Assembly: GCA_028280325.1 (NCBI GenBank)
Contig: JANQLZ010000067.1
Location: 1 to 64,000, forward strand
Reading direction: 5' to 3'
DNA length: 64,000 bases
Origin: Bacillota bacterium
GTDB lineage: Bacteria; Bacillota; UBA994; PWPR01
Shown here one piece after another: positions 50,688-58,678 of the stretch (positions are counted from its first letter, which is position 1; each line of letters opens with the position of its first letter). The position numbers and the translations under genes are program-made. A model generated the notes under the pieces. It did no database searches. It had not been told where the DNA came from and saw nothing but the letters and a program-made list of their open reading frames with translations.

Positions 50688-51416
50688 TTGAGTTTTTATT
50701 TTGACTTAGGGAGTTTTTATGAAGGGATTTTTCCTCTTAACCAGTATAAGCTAAGATTTATGCTGGATAATCTTGAAAATAACGGATTAATTATCGATAT
50801 TGCCTGTGGCGTTGGCACAGATGTTATTGAGCTATACAAGCAGGGTTTTCAGGTCGAGGGTCTGGACTTGGAGCCATTAATGATAGCTCAAGCCAGGCAA
50901 AATGCCGAAAAGCAAAATCTCCAAATTAAGTTCAGGCAAGGGAACATGCTAAGTATCCAGCAGCTTTATCAGCAAGATACTGTCTCAAATATTTTGTGTA
51001 CCGGTAACTCATTGGTACATTTAGCAAGTACTAAAGAAATTAAGAGCTTTCTGGAGCAATCATATTTCTTACTCAAAAAGGAAGGTAATTTGGTAATTCA
51101 AATTATTAATTTTGATAGAGTACTGGATGACCAGGTAACCCAGCTTCCGACAATTATCAATGATAAAGAAAACCTGACTTTTGTGAGAAACTATGAATAT
51201 GATGCAGCAAAACATAAAATAAAGTTCATTACCCAACTGCTTGCCGACAAAGAATACTGTAACACTATCGAGCTTATCCCCCTGAGAAAACACGAACTGG
51301 ACTTCTTTCTTAAGCAGATTGGATTCACTAATTTGAAATTCTATGGCAGTTTTAAAGGTGAGCATTATCAAAAAGGTAGTTATGCTACTATTGTCAGAGC
51401 TCAAAAAAGTAATTAG
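50688..51416 (+). CDS. Class I SAM-dependent methyltransferase
   Basis: About 242 residues. The TTG at 50688, spaced six bases from GAGGTG, is a better start than the GTG at 50679, which lies within that site; an extra three residues are possible. Motif I is IIDIACGVGTDVIELYKQG, followed by VEGLDLEPLMIAQA and ILCTGNSLVHL. The substrate is unknown. It is convergent with the acetyltransferase gene. Confidence 0.8.
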   Translation: MSFYFDLGSFYEGIFPLNQYKLRFMLDNLENNGLIIDIACGVGTDVIELYKQGFQVEGLDLEPLMIAQARQNAEKQNLQIKFRQGNMLSIQQLYQQDTVSNILCTGNSLVHLASTKEIKSFLEQSYFLLKKEGNLVIQIINFDRVLDDQVTQLPTIINDKENLTFVRNYEYDAAKHKIKFITQLLADKEYCNTIELIPLRKHELDFFLKQIGFTNLKFYGSFKGEHYQKGSYATIVRAQKSN

Positions 51417-51426
51417 CAACTACTTA

Positions 51427-51915
51427 TCATCTTAAGCCAGTTGGCTCAATTACAAACACAGATTGATCTTCATTAAATCTTCTAATATTTGCAGATAAGC
51501 TAAACCCAACTTTCTCAAGTAACAAACAGGAATAATGATTTGCTGTTTGGGTTTCTGCATAAATCTTTTTTAGACCCAGATCAGTGAATGCAAACTCTAA
51601 TACTGCCTGTAATGCTTCGCTGGCCAAGCCTCTACCCCAAAACTCAGGAAGAATCTGATACGAAACCTCGATGTTTACTCCATCGTAATACTTGCATAGA
51701 GAGATTAAACCTACAAACTGCTCTGTATTTTGTAGCTTTACTACAAAATAGTCTGCTTCTGAGCCATACATAGTCTGAAAGCGTTTGAAAAACTCGGCAT
51801 CGTTTACAATGCCTCCTAAATACTTGCGAACCCTTATATTCTGATACAACCGTTTGATATTGCCTCTATCATCTTCAGTAAGTCTCTTTAATACGCAGCG
51901 CTTTGTTTTAATCAT
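51427..51915 (-). CDS. GNAT acetyltransferase (RimJ/RimL type)
   Basis: A 162-residue acetyltransferase. The ATG at 51915 has GAGG at good spacing. It begins MIKTKRCVLKRLTEDD and carries the acetyl-CoA pyrophosphate loop LPEFWGRGLASEALQAVLEFAF, followed by AETQTANHYSCLLLEKVGF. It acetylates a protein N-terminus or small amine; which one is unknown. Confidence 0.85.
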   Translation of the reverse strand: MIKTKRCVLKRLTEDDRGNIKRLYQNIRVRKYLGGIVNDAEFFKRFQTMYGSEADYFVVKLQNTEQFVGLISLCKYYDGVNIEVSYQILPEFWGRGLASEALQAVLEFAFTDLGLKKIYAETQTANHYSCLLLEKVGFSLSANIRRFNEDQSVFVIEPTGLR

Positions 51916-52106
51916 TCTTATCCTCATTAAATCTTTACCTTACAAATTTATAATATTAGGACAGGCTTTCTAATTGATGCCTACTACCACTCTAAACTTA
52001 AATTAAGTTAATGCTTCTTTGATAATTTTCTATACACAGGCAAGGTTTGTCCCATCCTGAACTATTATTCTTAAGTAAAGAATCCTAAAAAAATGACGTA
52101 AATTAC

Positions 52107-52213
52107 AAGCAATAAGTGAGGTAATAATTCCACATAAGTAACTGATTGAACAAGGAACTGACGAAGTGAACCAGGTATGTTGTGGATTATTACCAGATTA
52201 TTATTTATTGCTT
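52107..52213. repeat. Long inverted repeat
   Basis: AAGCAATAA (52107-52115) and GGTAATAATTCCACA (52120-52134) pair with TGTGGATTATTACC (52181-52194) and TTATTGCTT (52205-52213). About 23 bp of stem flank a 46-base centre. It lies in the 51928-52272 gap, which holds no gene. It may be a small mobile element or an RNA structure. Confidence 0.6.
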
Positions 52214-52272
52214 AACTGCAACTATTAAAGAAAAAGCTACGTACTATTTTCTTAATACGACAGCCCCCACAG

Positions 52273-52923
52273 CTATCCTCTATACAGGTTTTTAGGCTTG
52301 GGTGCAAAAACTCTGATTAGCACCATTCCAGCAATGAATCCACCGATATGGGCCCACCAGGCTACAGTTGTAGCTCCGCCTAATGCTGAGACGCCATTGA
52401 TGAACTGTAGTGCGAACCACCCTAACAGATATATGTATGCTGGTATCTCCACAAAGGTAAAAAAGAAAAAGATCGGAATTAAAGTCACCACTTTTGAACC
52501 GGGACTGACAATAAAATAGGCCCCTAAAATTCCAGCAACTGCCCCGCTGGCGCCAATCACCGGAATCACACTGTTAACATCAGTAAATATCTGTACTAAA
52601 CCGGCCAACATAGCCATTAGCAGATAAAACAATAGAAATTTAGCATGGCCTGTTTTATCTTCAACATTGTCACCAAAGATCCAAAGATAGAGCATGTTAC
52701 CCAATAAATGGCCCCATCCTCCGTGTAAGAATGCCGCTGATATTAAACGCCAGGGTTGAAAAAAGCCTAAGGCAGGTATTATTGCATATCTGGCAATAAA
52801 CATTTGATAAGCTCGCTGTCCTAATGAGTTTTGATATAAGAAAATCAAGATATTGAGGACGATTAACAGGATAGTTATGACTGGCTTTCTGCGAGAACGA
52901 ATCGTGTCTCTTAGTGGTATCAA
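52273..52923 (-). CDS. Rhomboid-family intramembrane serine protease
   Basis: A 216-residue protein with six hydrophobic helices. The loop motif SAAFLHGGWGHLLGNMLYLWIFG is typical. The catalytic Ser is in GASGAVAG and the catalytic His in WWAHIGGFIAG. It cleaves membrane-spanning substrates. No partner is evident; the gene is monocistronic. Confidence 0.92.
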   Translation of the reverse strand: MIPLRDTIRSRRKPVITILLIVLNILIFLYQNSLGQRAYQMFIARYAIIPALGFFQPWRLISAAFLHGGWGHLLGNMLYLWIFGDNVEDKTGHAKFLLFYLLMAMLAGLVQIFTDVNSVIPVIGASGAVAGILGAYFIVSPGSKVVTLIPIFFFFTFVEIPAYIYLLGWFALQFINGVSALGGATTVAWWAHIGGFIAGMVLIRVFAPKPKNLYRG

Positions 52924-53038
52924 GACTCCACCTCAATTCATTACACCTTTTAATTTGTTTTCGTATATAGTATATCATATTACTATCAGCTTATTATTAT
53001 ACGATTATGTCACTTCGTTATTTTTGAGCCTTTGAAAA

Positions 53039-53078
53039 TGAAAAAGGACTTGCCCAGTTAAAAGTGGGCTGTCCTTTA
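53039..53078 (-). terminator. Terminator of the permease/thioredoxin/CMD operon
   Basis: On the minus strand AAAGGACaGCCCA ... TGGGCaaGTCCTTT is followed by a T-run. Confidence 0.8.
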
Positions 53079-53098
53079 TAGGCTTATTTAAGTATGCT

Positions 53099-53431
53099 CT
53101 ACTTCGGGCAGTCGCAATCTACCTCACCACGGAGAATCTCCTGCCAGTCACCCAGTATATCATGGGTCCAGCAATCATCTGCACCGGCAGCTTCACGCAT
53201 CGTTAAAGCCAAGATATAACTCAACTCTTTTACAGTCGCCCCCGCTTCCAATGCACCTTTAAAATGCTTCAGGACACAGGGCTTAGAGCGTGCTTTAATG
53301 GACAGTGCGAAACATATAAATTGATAAGTTTTTTCATCGATAGTTTTTTTCTCGGCATAAAGTTTGTCCATATCATCTAACATATTGGAAAACTCCGGAA
53401 AAAACTGAGCCAGCATTCTCAATGATATCAC
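53099..53431 (-). CDS. Carboxymuconolactone decarboxylase (AhpD-like) family protein
   Basis: A 110-residue small helical CMD protein. The motif RSKPCVLKHFKGALEAGATVKEL keeps the C-x3-H part, but the first Cys of the usual CxxC pair is not present at its place. The C-terminus adds CDCP. AhpD-like proteins act in thiol-disulfide chemistry. It is the last gene of the cluster with the thioredoxin-like protein (3 bp apart) and the permease. Confidence 0.8.
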   Translation of the reverse strand: MISLRMLAQFFPEFSNMLDDMDKLYAEKKTIDEKTYQFICFALSIKARSKPCVLKHFKGALEAGATVKELSYILALTMREAAGADDCWTHDILGDWQEILRGEVDCDCPK

Positions 53432-53434
53432 CTC

Positions 53435-53668
53435 TTATAATTTAATTATACTCTGCAGTTCTTTAAGTGACGGAACCCTGCCCACCACAACTATCTCTCC
53501 ATCTACGGCCAAGGCCGGAGTTTTCATAACCCCGTAAGCGATGATGTCTTCCATTTTATCAACCTTTACTACCTCGGCTGCAATACCGGATTCATTCACT
53601 GCTTTCTGAACTCTTTCATAAAGTCTTTTACACTTGGGGCATCCGGTACCTAGAATTTCAAGCTTCAT
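53435..53668 (-). CDS. Thioredoxin-like small redox protein
   Basis: A 77-residue thioredoxin fold of the redox-active disulfide protein 2 family, with TGCPKCKRLYERV (CxxC) at about 8-20 and cis-Pro in MKTPALAVDGE. It usually occurs beside DUF318 permeases and ArsR regulators, as here. It may reduce or pass on a metal(loid) or thiol substrate of the permease. Confidence 0.88.
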   Translation of the reverse strand: MKLEILGTGCPKCKRLYERVQKAVNESGIAAEVVKVDKMEDIIAYGVMKTPALAVDGEIVVVGRVPSLKELQSIIKL

Positions 53669-53680
53669 GCTATCACCTCC

Positions 53681-54640
53681 TTATAAAAGCCATGTGCTCA
53701 TAAAGTTCATATAGTAGCCAACAAACACTATTGCAACACCAGTAATGATTACAAACGCTGTAATCAACCTGGGCTTGATGACCTTTCTTAATATCACCAT
53801 CTGCGGCAAAGACAGAGCTGTAACTGCCATTACAAAAGATAAAGCTGTCCCCAGGCCAACCCCCTTGGCGATCAAGGCTTCAGCGATTGGTAGTGTTCCC
53901 ATTGCATTGGAGTAGAGCGGAATGCCAGCTGCCACACCTACCAGTACTGCAAATGGATTATCTGGTCCGGCATTAGCCTCTAAGAAAGACTGAGGAACCC
54001 AGCCATGAATATAGGCTCCTATTCCAATACCGACAACAACATAGGGCCAAACAGTTTTGACAATATCAAGGACATTATCCCGGGCGAATACCAGCCTCTC
54101 TCTGAAGCTCAATTGCTGATCCTGATATTCTCCTGTTTTCATCCGATAGACATACTCTTCTACATATTTTTCCAGCCCCAACTTTTCAATTATAATACCA
54201 CCCACTACTCCAATTACCACCCCAGCAATGATATAGGTGAGAGCAATTTTCCAACCAAAAGCCAAAAATAACATGCCCATTGCAAACTCATTGACTATGG
54301 GTGATGTTATCAGAAATGAAAATGTCACCCCTAAAGGAATTCCGGCCTCGACAAATCCAATAAACAATGGTACTGAAGAGCAAGAACAGAATGGAGTTAC
54401 AATACCAAACAGTGAAGCTGCAATATGGGCTTTTACTCCACTTATTTTTTCTAATATTTTTTTGGTTTTATCCGGTGAAAAATAGCTTCTGATATATGAT
54501 ATGACGAAAATCATACAACTCAGCAATACTAATATCTTGGTTACATCCCAGACAAAAAAGTGAACAGCTTCTCCCCAACGCGTACCCAGATCCATTCCAA
54601 AAACTGTTCCTACCAGCCAATCTGCAAATGCCTTAAACAT
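53681..54640 (-). CDS. DUF318 permease (ArsP / SO_0444-like)
   Basis: A 319-residue permease with about eight hydrophobic helices. The hallmark FGIVTPFCSCSSVPLFIGFVEAGIPLG contains the vicinal Cys pair required in ArsP, and the second half repeats AGIPLYSNAMGTLPIAEALI. It exports organoarsenicals or other metal(loid) species in characterised relatives. The ArsR-type gene is divergent and the thioredoxin-like gene follows 12 bp later. Confidence 0.88.
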   Translation of the reverse strand: MFKAFADWLVGTVFGMDLGTRWGEAVHFFVWDVTKILVLLSCMIFVISYIRSYFSPDKTKKILEKISGVKAHIAASLFGIVTPFCSCSSVPLFIGFVEAGIPLGVTFSFLITSPIVNEFAMGMLFLAFGWKIALTYIIAGVVIGVVGGIIIEKLGLEKYVEEYVYRMKTGEYQDQQLSFRERLVFARDNVLDIVKTVWPYVVVGIGIGAYIHGWVPQSFLEANAGPDNPFAVLVGVAAGIPLYSNAMGTLPIAEALIAKGVGLGTALSFVMAVTALSLPQMVILRKVIKPRLITAFVIITGVAIVFVGYYMNFMSTWLL

Positions 54641-54673
54641 CAGCTTACCTCCATATCAACCCAGCATTATATG

Positions 54674-54750
54674 CGTATTTTCTTATATTACGTTATCATT
54701 ATATTAATAGCGTATTGCTTTGTCAATATAAAAAAGCTATAATATAAGAA
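54674..54750. promoter_or_regulatory. Divergent promoter/operator of the ArsR cluster
   Basis: For the rightward gene TTGCTT (54715-54720) and TATAAT (54738-54743) are 17 bp apart. The distant inverted repeat TTCTTATATTA / TAATATAAGAA flanks the region and could bind the ArsR protein. Confidence 0.5.
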
Positions 54751-54764
54751 ATTAATTATATAAG

Positions 54765-55133
54765 GTGATTATTATGATAACAGCCGATTTTGTCAGTGTA
54801 TTTAAGGCCTTAGGCCAGCCTACACGCTTGCATATATTGCGACTATTATCCGCCAGGAATCTCTGTGTTTGTGAGCTGGTAGAGGTGTTGCAAACCAGCC
54901 AACCCCGTATATCGCAGCACCTTAAGGTTTTAAAAAACGCAGGTCTGGTCAAAGAAAGTATTGATGGCTCCATGCGGATTTACCATTTACAGCGTGAAGC
55001 ACTGAGGCATTACCTTAGCTCTTTCAATGATTTTTTAACCGACTATGATAGTCAGGATCAGGAGATAAAAACATATCTCCGCCATTTAGCAGAGATCGGT
55101 GACGAATACAGATCCAGCAGAAGGCAGTCATAA
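54765..55133 (+). CDS. ArsR-family metalloregulator
   Basis: A 122-residue winged-helix repressor: FKALGQPTRLHILRLLSARNLCVCELVEVLQTSQPRISQHLKVLKNAGLV. The Cys pair in NLCVCEL matches the ELCVCDL metal-binding box of ArsR/CadC. It probably represses the divergent permease operon until arsenite or another soft metal binds. The start could be the ATG at 54775, ten bases further on but out of frame, so 54765 (ATT/TTG region) or an internal codon remains open. Confidence 0.85.
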   Translation: MIIMITADFVSVFKALGQPTRLHILRLLSARNLCVCELVEVLQTSQPRISQHLKVLKNAGLVKESIDGSMRIYHLQREALRHYLSSFNDFLTDYDSQDQEIKTYLRHLAEIGDEYRSSRRQS

Positions 55134-55138
55134 ATTAT

Positions 55139-55198
55139 TAAAAACCTTTCACTTTTACAGTTAATATCGATCATTAACTGTTCCGGTGAAAGGTTTTA
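55139..55198. terminator. Strong bidirectional terminator
   Basis: AAAACCTTTCAC ... CAGTTAAT-atcgat-ATTAACTG ... GTGAAAGGTTTT forms a long stem between the convergent arsR-like and DUF3992-like genes. Confidence 0.85.
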
Positions 55199-55235
55199 AT
55201 CATAGCTAATTTATAATACTGTCTTTATTACAAAT

Positions 55236-55556
55236 TTAGCTGCATTCAGTATCGCAGGGACATAGCGCAGCACAGCAGATGCATCCTCTGTAACTAATGA
55301 TATAATTACCTGCGTCTGTAAAATCGATCTCTATTGAGCATATTGCTTCTCTAGCAATTGACAACCTGCATCCTGCACCCAAAGTTATAGGATTCCCGAT
55401 TACTCCGTTGATAATTATGCCTACGGAATTTGTACTGCAATTGAAGAAGGTCACTGAACCGAAGCAATCACCTGTACCAGAAAAAATAGTTCTGGTTTCC
55501 GCGGCGGCCACTGTCACATCACATGTGCCACATACTGGAGTTTTTATAGTAGCCAT
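55236..55556 (-). CDS. Cys-rich S-Ena/DUF3992-like endospore appendage protein
   Basis: A 106-residue protein. A short N-terminus with VCGTCDV is followed by a beta-rich jelly-roll-like core (FGSVTFFNCSTNSVGIIINGV, ITLGAGCRLSIAREAICSIEIDF, GNYIISYRG), then a Cys-rich end CICCAALCPCDTECS. The core pattern resembles the Ena1 subunits of spore appendages (DUF3992). In those, cysteines cross-link subunits into fibres; here most sit at the C-terminus. The gene is divergent from a related Cys-rich protein. The assignment is by pattern only. Confidence 0.55.
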   Translation of the reverse strand: MATIKTPVCGTCDVTVAAAETRTIFSGTGDCFGSVTFFNCSTNSVGIIINGVIGNPITLGAGCRLSIAREAICSIEIDFTDAGNYIISYRGCICCAALCPCDTECS

Positions 55557-55787
55557 TTAATCACACCTTTATATTATTAAGAATTTGGAAAAATGGTATG
55601 TCCACTTTCGAAATAGTATATGAGACTTGTCTTAAAGTTGTTCAAGATTAAGAGGTGAAAGCTTCCAGCCAGATTATTAACTTATACTTAATGCAGAGTA
55701 ATCTGATTCTTTGTACATAAAATGAAACAACCTATCGCTTGTATCATAATATATAGTATGTTAGCAAGGGCTTAGGGGGGCTGTGGA

Positions 55788-56288
55788 ATGAAAGAGTGCG
55801 TGGATATTTTACCACAGAAGAAATGGTGCAAAAAAATTCCTTTACATGGTGTGATTAAAACAAATAGCAAAGAAAGATTGGCAATCTATGATTCCCAATG
55901 CTTTGAATCCTTTGGTACAATTCATTTTAAGAATAAAGGCTCTTTTGAAATTAAAGTATATAAAAACAATTTACCTGACCCGGTAGCTGTAATTAAGCCA
56001 AATTCCAGCTTTACTTTAACCTCGGAGCCATTCTACAGAATAGAAGTGCAGTGTAAACCTCCATGCAAAAAGCAGTACAAAGAAATCTGGCACAGTAAAA
56101 GTCACAGTACCAGATCTAAAAGATATAATAGAGTTTGCAGGCCATGCAAGCCAAAGTATAAATGCAAATTATGCTATCAAGGCTTTGTGTGTGTAAAAGT
56201 TGCCTGTGATTTTTGTTGCGATATTAATGACCCCTTATCAGAAAAAAACGATAGTTTGGCAATTGACGAGCAGTTATTGCAATTATAG
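55788..56288 (+). CDS. Cys/Lys-rich protein with Ena-like jelly-roll domain
   Basis: A 166-residue protein. Residues about 35-90 (SFGTIHFKNKGSFEIKVYKN, VAVIKPNSSFTLTSEPFYRIEV) match the core of the divergently encoded DUF3992-like protein. A strongly basic, cysteine-rich extension follows (VCRPCKPKYKCKLCYQGF, VACDFCCDI) and then an acidic tail. A role in a disulfide-linked spore surface structure is plausible but inferred. GGGGGG-type purines precede the ATG. Confidence 0.5.
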   Translation: MKECVDILPQKKWCKKIPLHGVIKTNSKERLAIYDSQCFESFGTIHFKNKGSFEIKVYKNNLPDPVAVIKPNSSFTLTSEPFYRIEVQCKPPCKKQYKEIWHSKSHSTRSKRYNRVCRPCKPKYKCKLCYQGFVCVKVACDFCCDINDPLSEKNDSLAIDEQLLQL

Positions 56289-56333
56289 GATTTTCTCTTC
56301 TAATCAATTAGAGATTTGAGTGGGCCCGTTCAA

Positions 56334-56657
56334 TTACTCTGGTTCTTTATCCTCTATATCAGAGCCCTCTTCAGTATTGCCTGAAGGTTCATCATTAGCT
56401 TCTTGGCCAGCATCAACATTGCTTTCTGCTTGTCCTTCAGCTGATCTTTCTTCTTCATCTAATTCTTTTTCTAAACGGGCATGCAGTTCTGCCAATTTTT
56501 TACGCTTAACTGCTCTCTTATTCATAAACGTGGCTGCAAACAAGATGCAGGCAATTATAAACATCCTGATAAATCTGTCCTGAGTCATTTGAACAAGAAC
56601 TATTCCGCCGGTTATAACCAGTAAAGCAGCTAACAGACGTTTAACATTTTTTGACAC
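56334..56657 (-). CDS. Small membrane protein with acidic tail
   Basis: A 107-residue protein. Two membrane segments (about 7-25 and 30-46) are followed by a basic stretch (NKRAVKRKK) and a long acidic, Glu/Ser/Asn-rich disordered tail. No family is recognised. The tail composition suggests a cytosolic interaction arm. Confidence 0.6.
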   Translation of the reverse strand: MSKNVKRLLAALLVITGGIVLVQMTQDRFIRMFIIACILFAATFMNKRAVKRKKLAELHARLEKELDEEERSAEGQAESNVDAGQEANDEPSGNTEEGSDIEDKEPE

Positions 56658-56770
56658 TAACGCGCACTCCCTTTAAGTTTATCCCAGTTAGATTCTAGAC
56701 TGTTGCTATAATTCCTGCTCTTCTCAGGCAGCAAACAGCCTCTCATATATTTTCAATTTATCTAAAACCG

Positions 56771-56923
56771 TTATTTGTCCTGGTAGCGTAAACAAGCCGG
56801 ATAATTGCCTTTCTGACGATGATTAGCAACGCATTCGCAGCAAATGCCATGATTGGCGCAGTCAGATTTTTTACAGCTACACTCAACTTTGTTATTTGCT
56901 TTATTGGTACATTCTATACTCAT
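56771..56923 (-). CDS. Small Cys-rich protein, DUF6485-like
   Basis: A 50-residue protein: MSIECTNKANNKVECSC, then SDCANHGICCECVANHRQKG and PACL. The spacing of nine cysteines and two histidines matches the DUF6485 family of anaerobes, probably metal binding. The ATG at 56923 is preferred because AGGAGAGG lies nine bases before it; an earlier ATG at 56932 touches that site. Confidence 0.7.
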   Translation of the reverse strand: MSIECTNKANNKVECSCKKSDCANHGICCECVANHRQKGNYPACLRYQDK

Positions 56924-56992
56924 TACTGTCATCCTCTCCTCTGTTACTCAATATAATTTAGTTTTAAAAGGATGTCAAGATTATGAGTATTA

Positions 56993-58213
56993 TTACTGGG
57001 CCAAGGCAATGTCTTCTCTCAACTCTTCAATTTTATAGAATGTAATTCCATTGTAGATCATCGGAGCACCACATATTGCAAAAACATATCCAACATTGAT
57101 AGTATCGGCTATGACACTGAATACCCCCTGTGACAATGGCTGCAGCCCGCCGGTTAATGAACCCATCAGACCAAAAACCTTGCCCAACATATTGGGTTGA
57201 ATAATTTTTTGCAGGATCGTATCGAGATAGATATTTACTATTCCCACGAAAAAACCCATCATAAACAGTAAAAATCCATGCAGGTACCAGGCTTTTACCG
57301 GCAACGCCAGAGCCATTAAGGCTATACCGGTGATCAACACGCTGACCCTGCTTAAGGTATAAAATTTATCCTTTAGCTTGAAAAAGGCTATCAGAACAGT
57401 GGCTAATAAAGTTCCGGCCATTATTGAGCTCAACAATATCCCGTAAATGTTACTGCCTGCCTGCAAATTGTCATTGACAAATTTAGGGAGCAAGACCATC
57501 AGCGGGGCAATAAAGAGGTTGGCGCTAATTGATATTTTAATGACCTTTATCAGCAATGAATGATCTTTGATATAAGCTAACCCAGCTTTTAAATCACTGA
57601 CAAATACTTGCTTGTTAAAGGTTCTGCCCTGCTTATTAACCGAAGGGATATCGATGAAAGCTTCTGAGATGGCTGAGATAATATAAGATATACCGTCTAA
57701 GAATAACAGCGCAGGAATCCCGATAGTTATTATTAAAATTCCTCCTACCGCGTAGCTTAAAATATTGGAAATCGTTCCCGTCATTTGCCGAAAAGAATTA
57801 GCCCGCGACAGCTCTTCCTTAGGTACAATAGAGGGGATAGAAGATATAATAGCCGGTGTAAACAGACTATGTAAAGCCGTTGTCAGTACTCCGGCAATCA
57901 CTACCTGATAAAACTTCAAATAGCCGTAATGCGCACTGTAAGCCAAAGCCAGATAAATAAAACCGCGCAGTAGATCAGCCCAGAAAATCAGCCACTTGCG
58001 ATTGAGCCGATCCGCTATCACCCCGGTAAACGGACCCAGCAATACTCTGACAGAACTCTTGGACATCGCTAAGACCCCTAAAGCAACGGCAGAACCTGTT
58101 GCACTTTGCACCCACCAGATTAAAGCCACGTAGCCTGCCCCGTCACCTATCTGAGACACAGCCTGTCCCAACCATAACAACACAAAATTCTTATTAAATA
58201 ATTTACTCTTCAT
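56993..58213 (-). CDS. MFS efflux transporter
   Basis: A 406-residue major facilitator protein (MFS_3 group) with about 12 helices. The N-terminus FNKNFVLLWLGQAVSQIGDGAGYVA and the loop FTGVIADRLNRKWLIF are typical of macrolide-efflux-like exporters. It is related in type to the transporter at 26623. No regulator is adjacent. Confidence 0.85.
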   Translation of the reverse strand: MKSKLFNKNFVLLWLGQAVSQIGDGAGYVALIWWVQSATGSAVALGVLAMSKSSVRVLLGPFTGVIADRLNRKWLIFWADLLRGFIYLALAYSAHYGYLKFYQVVIAGVLTTALHSLFTPAIISSIPSIVPKEELSRANSFRQMTGTISNILSYAVGGILIITIGIPALLFLDGISYIISAISEAFIDIPSVNKQGRTFNKQVFVSDLKAGLAYIKDHSLLIKVIKISISANLFIAPLMVLLPKFVNDNLQAGSNIYGILLSSIMAGTLLATVLIAFFKLKDKFYTLSRVSVLITGIALMALALPVKAWYLHGFLLFMMGFFVGIVNIYLDTILQKIIQPNMLGKVFGLMGSLTGGLQPLSQGVFSVIADTINVGYVFAICGAPMIYNGITFYKIEELREDIALAQ

Positions 58214-58369
58214 TTTTACCTCGTTAATTTTTATACATATAATAATACCATAAAATTACTAATTAAAATGTTAAGATTTCTATTTTGACCGGCGTTTATT
58301 GCTTTTTTACCAGTCCATTTCAGAGATTCTTAAACTATCAGTTTTCTTATATGCCCTAACTTGGCAGGT

Positions 58370-58398
58370 TTGACTTTTAAGTTTAAATGCCATATAAT
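58370..58398 (+). promoter_or_regulatory. Promoter of the leuS T-box transcript
   Basis: TTGACT (58370-58375) and TATAAT (58393-58398) are 17 bp apart, right ahead of the T-box leader. Confidence 0.8.
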
Positions 58399-58407
58399 TA
58401 CCGTTAA

Positions 58408-58652
58408 AGCTACGAAAAGAAGTAGTATGTGATTGCAGCTGTTTAGAGAGTTGCCGCCAGGTGAAAGGCAATCAGCTAAAGCACAGAACTCGTCTTGGAG
58501 CCAGTGATATGAAAGGCCATAGTATCACTCGTTTTATCTGCGTTAAGGATCGACAGCTTACACTGTTTAAGAGCTGGGCACTATAAACCAGTGCTCGGAA
58601 TTAGAGTGGTACCGCGGAAGCTAACCTTTCGTCTCTATTTAGAGATGAAGGG
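58408..58652 (+). promoter_or_regulatory. T-box riboswitch (leucine) with terminator
   Basis: The leader carries the T-box core AGAGTGGTACCGCGG (58603-58617), which binds the uncharged tRNA acceptor end. A CTC codon (58489-58491), in the ACAGAACTCG context of a specifier loop, selects tRNA-Leu. The terminator AACCTTTCGTCTCTA-ttt-AGAGATGAAGGGTT with a T-run (58623-58656) is the OFF state. It raises leuS expression when leucyl-tRNA is short. Confidence 0.95.
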
Positions 58653-58678
58653 TTTTTAATATTTAAGGAGGATCACAT

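Noticed and set aside
58408-58652. Stem-loops before leuS as a new element
   Set aside because: They are fully explained by a standard leucine T-box with its terminator.
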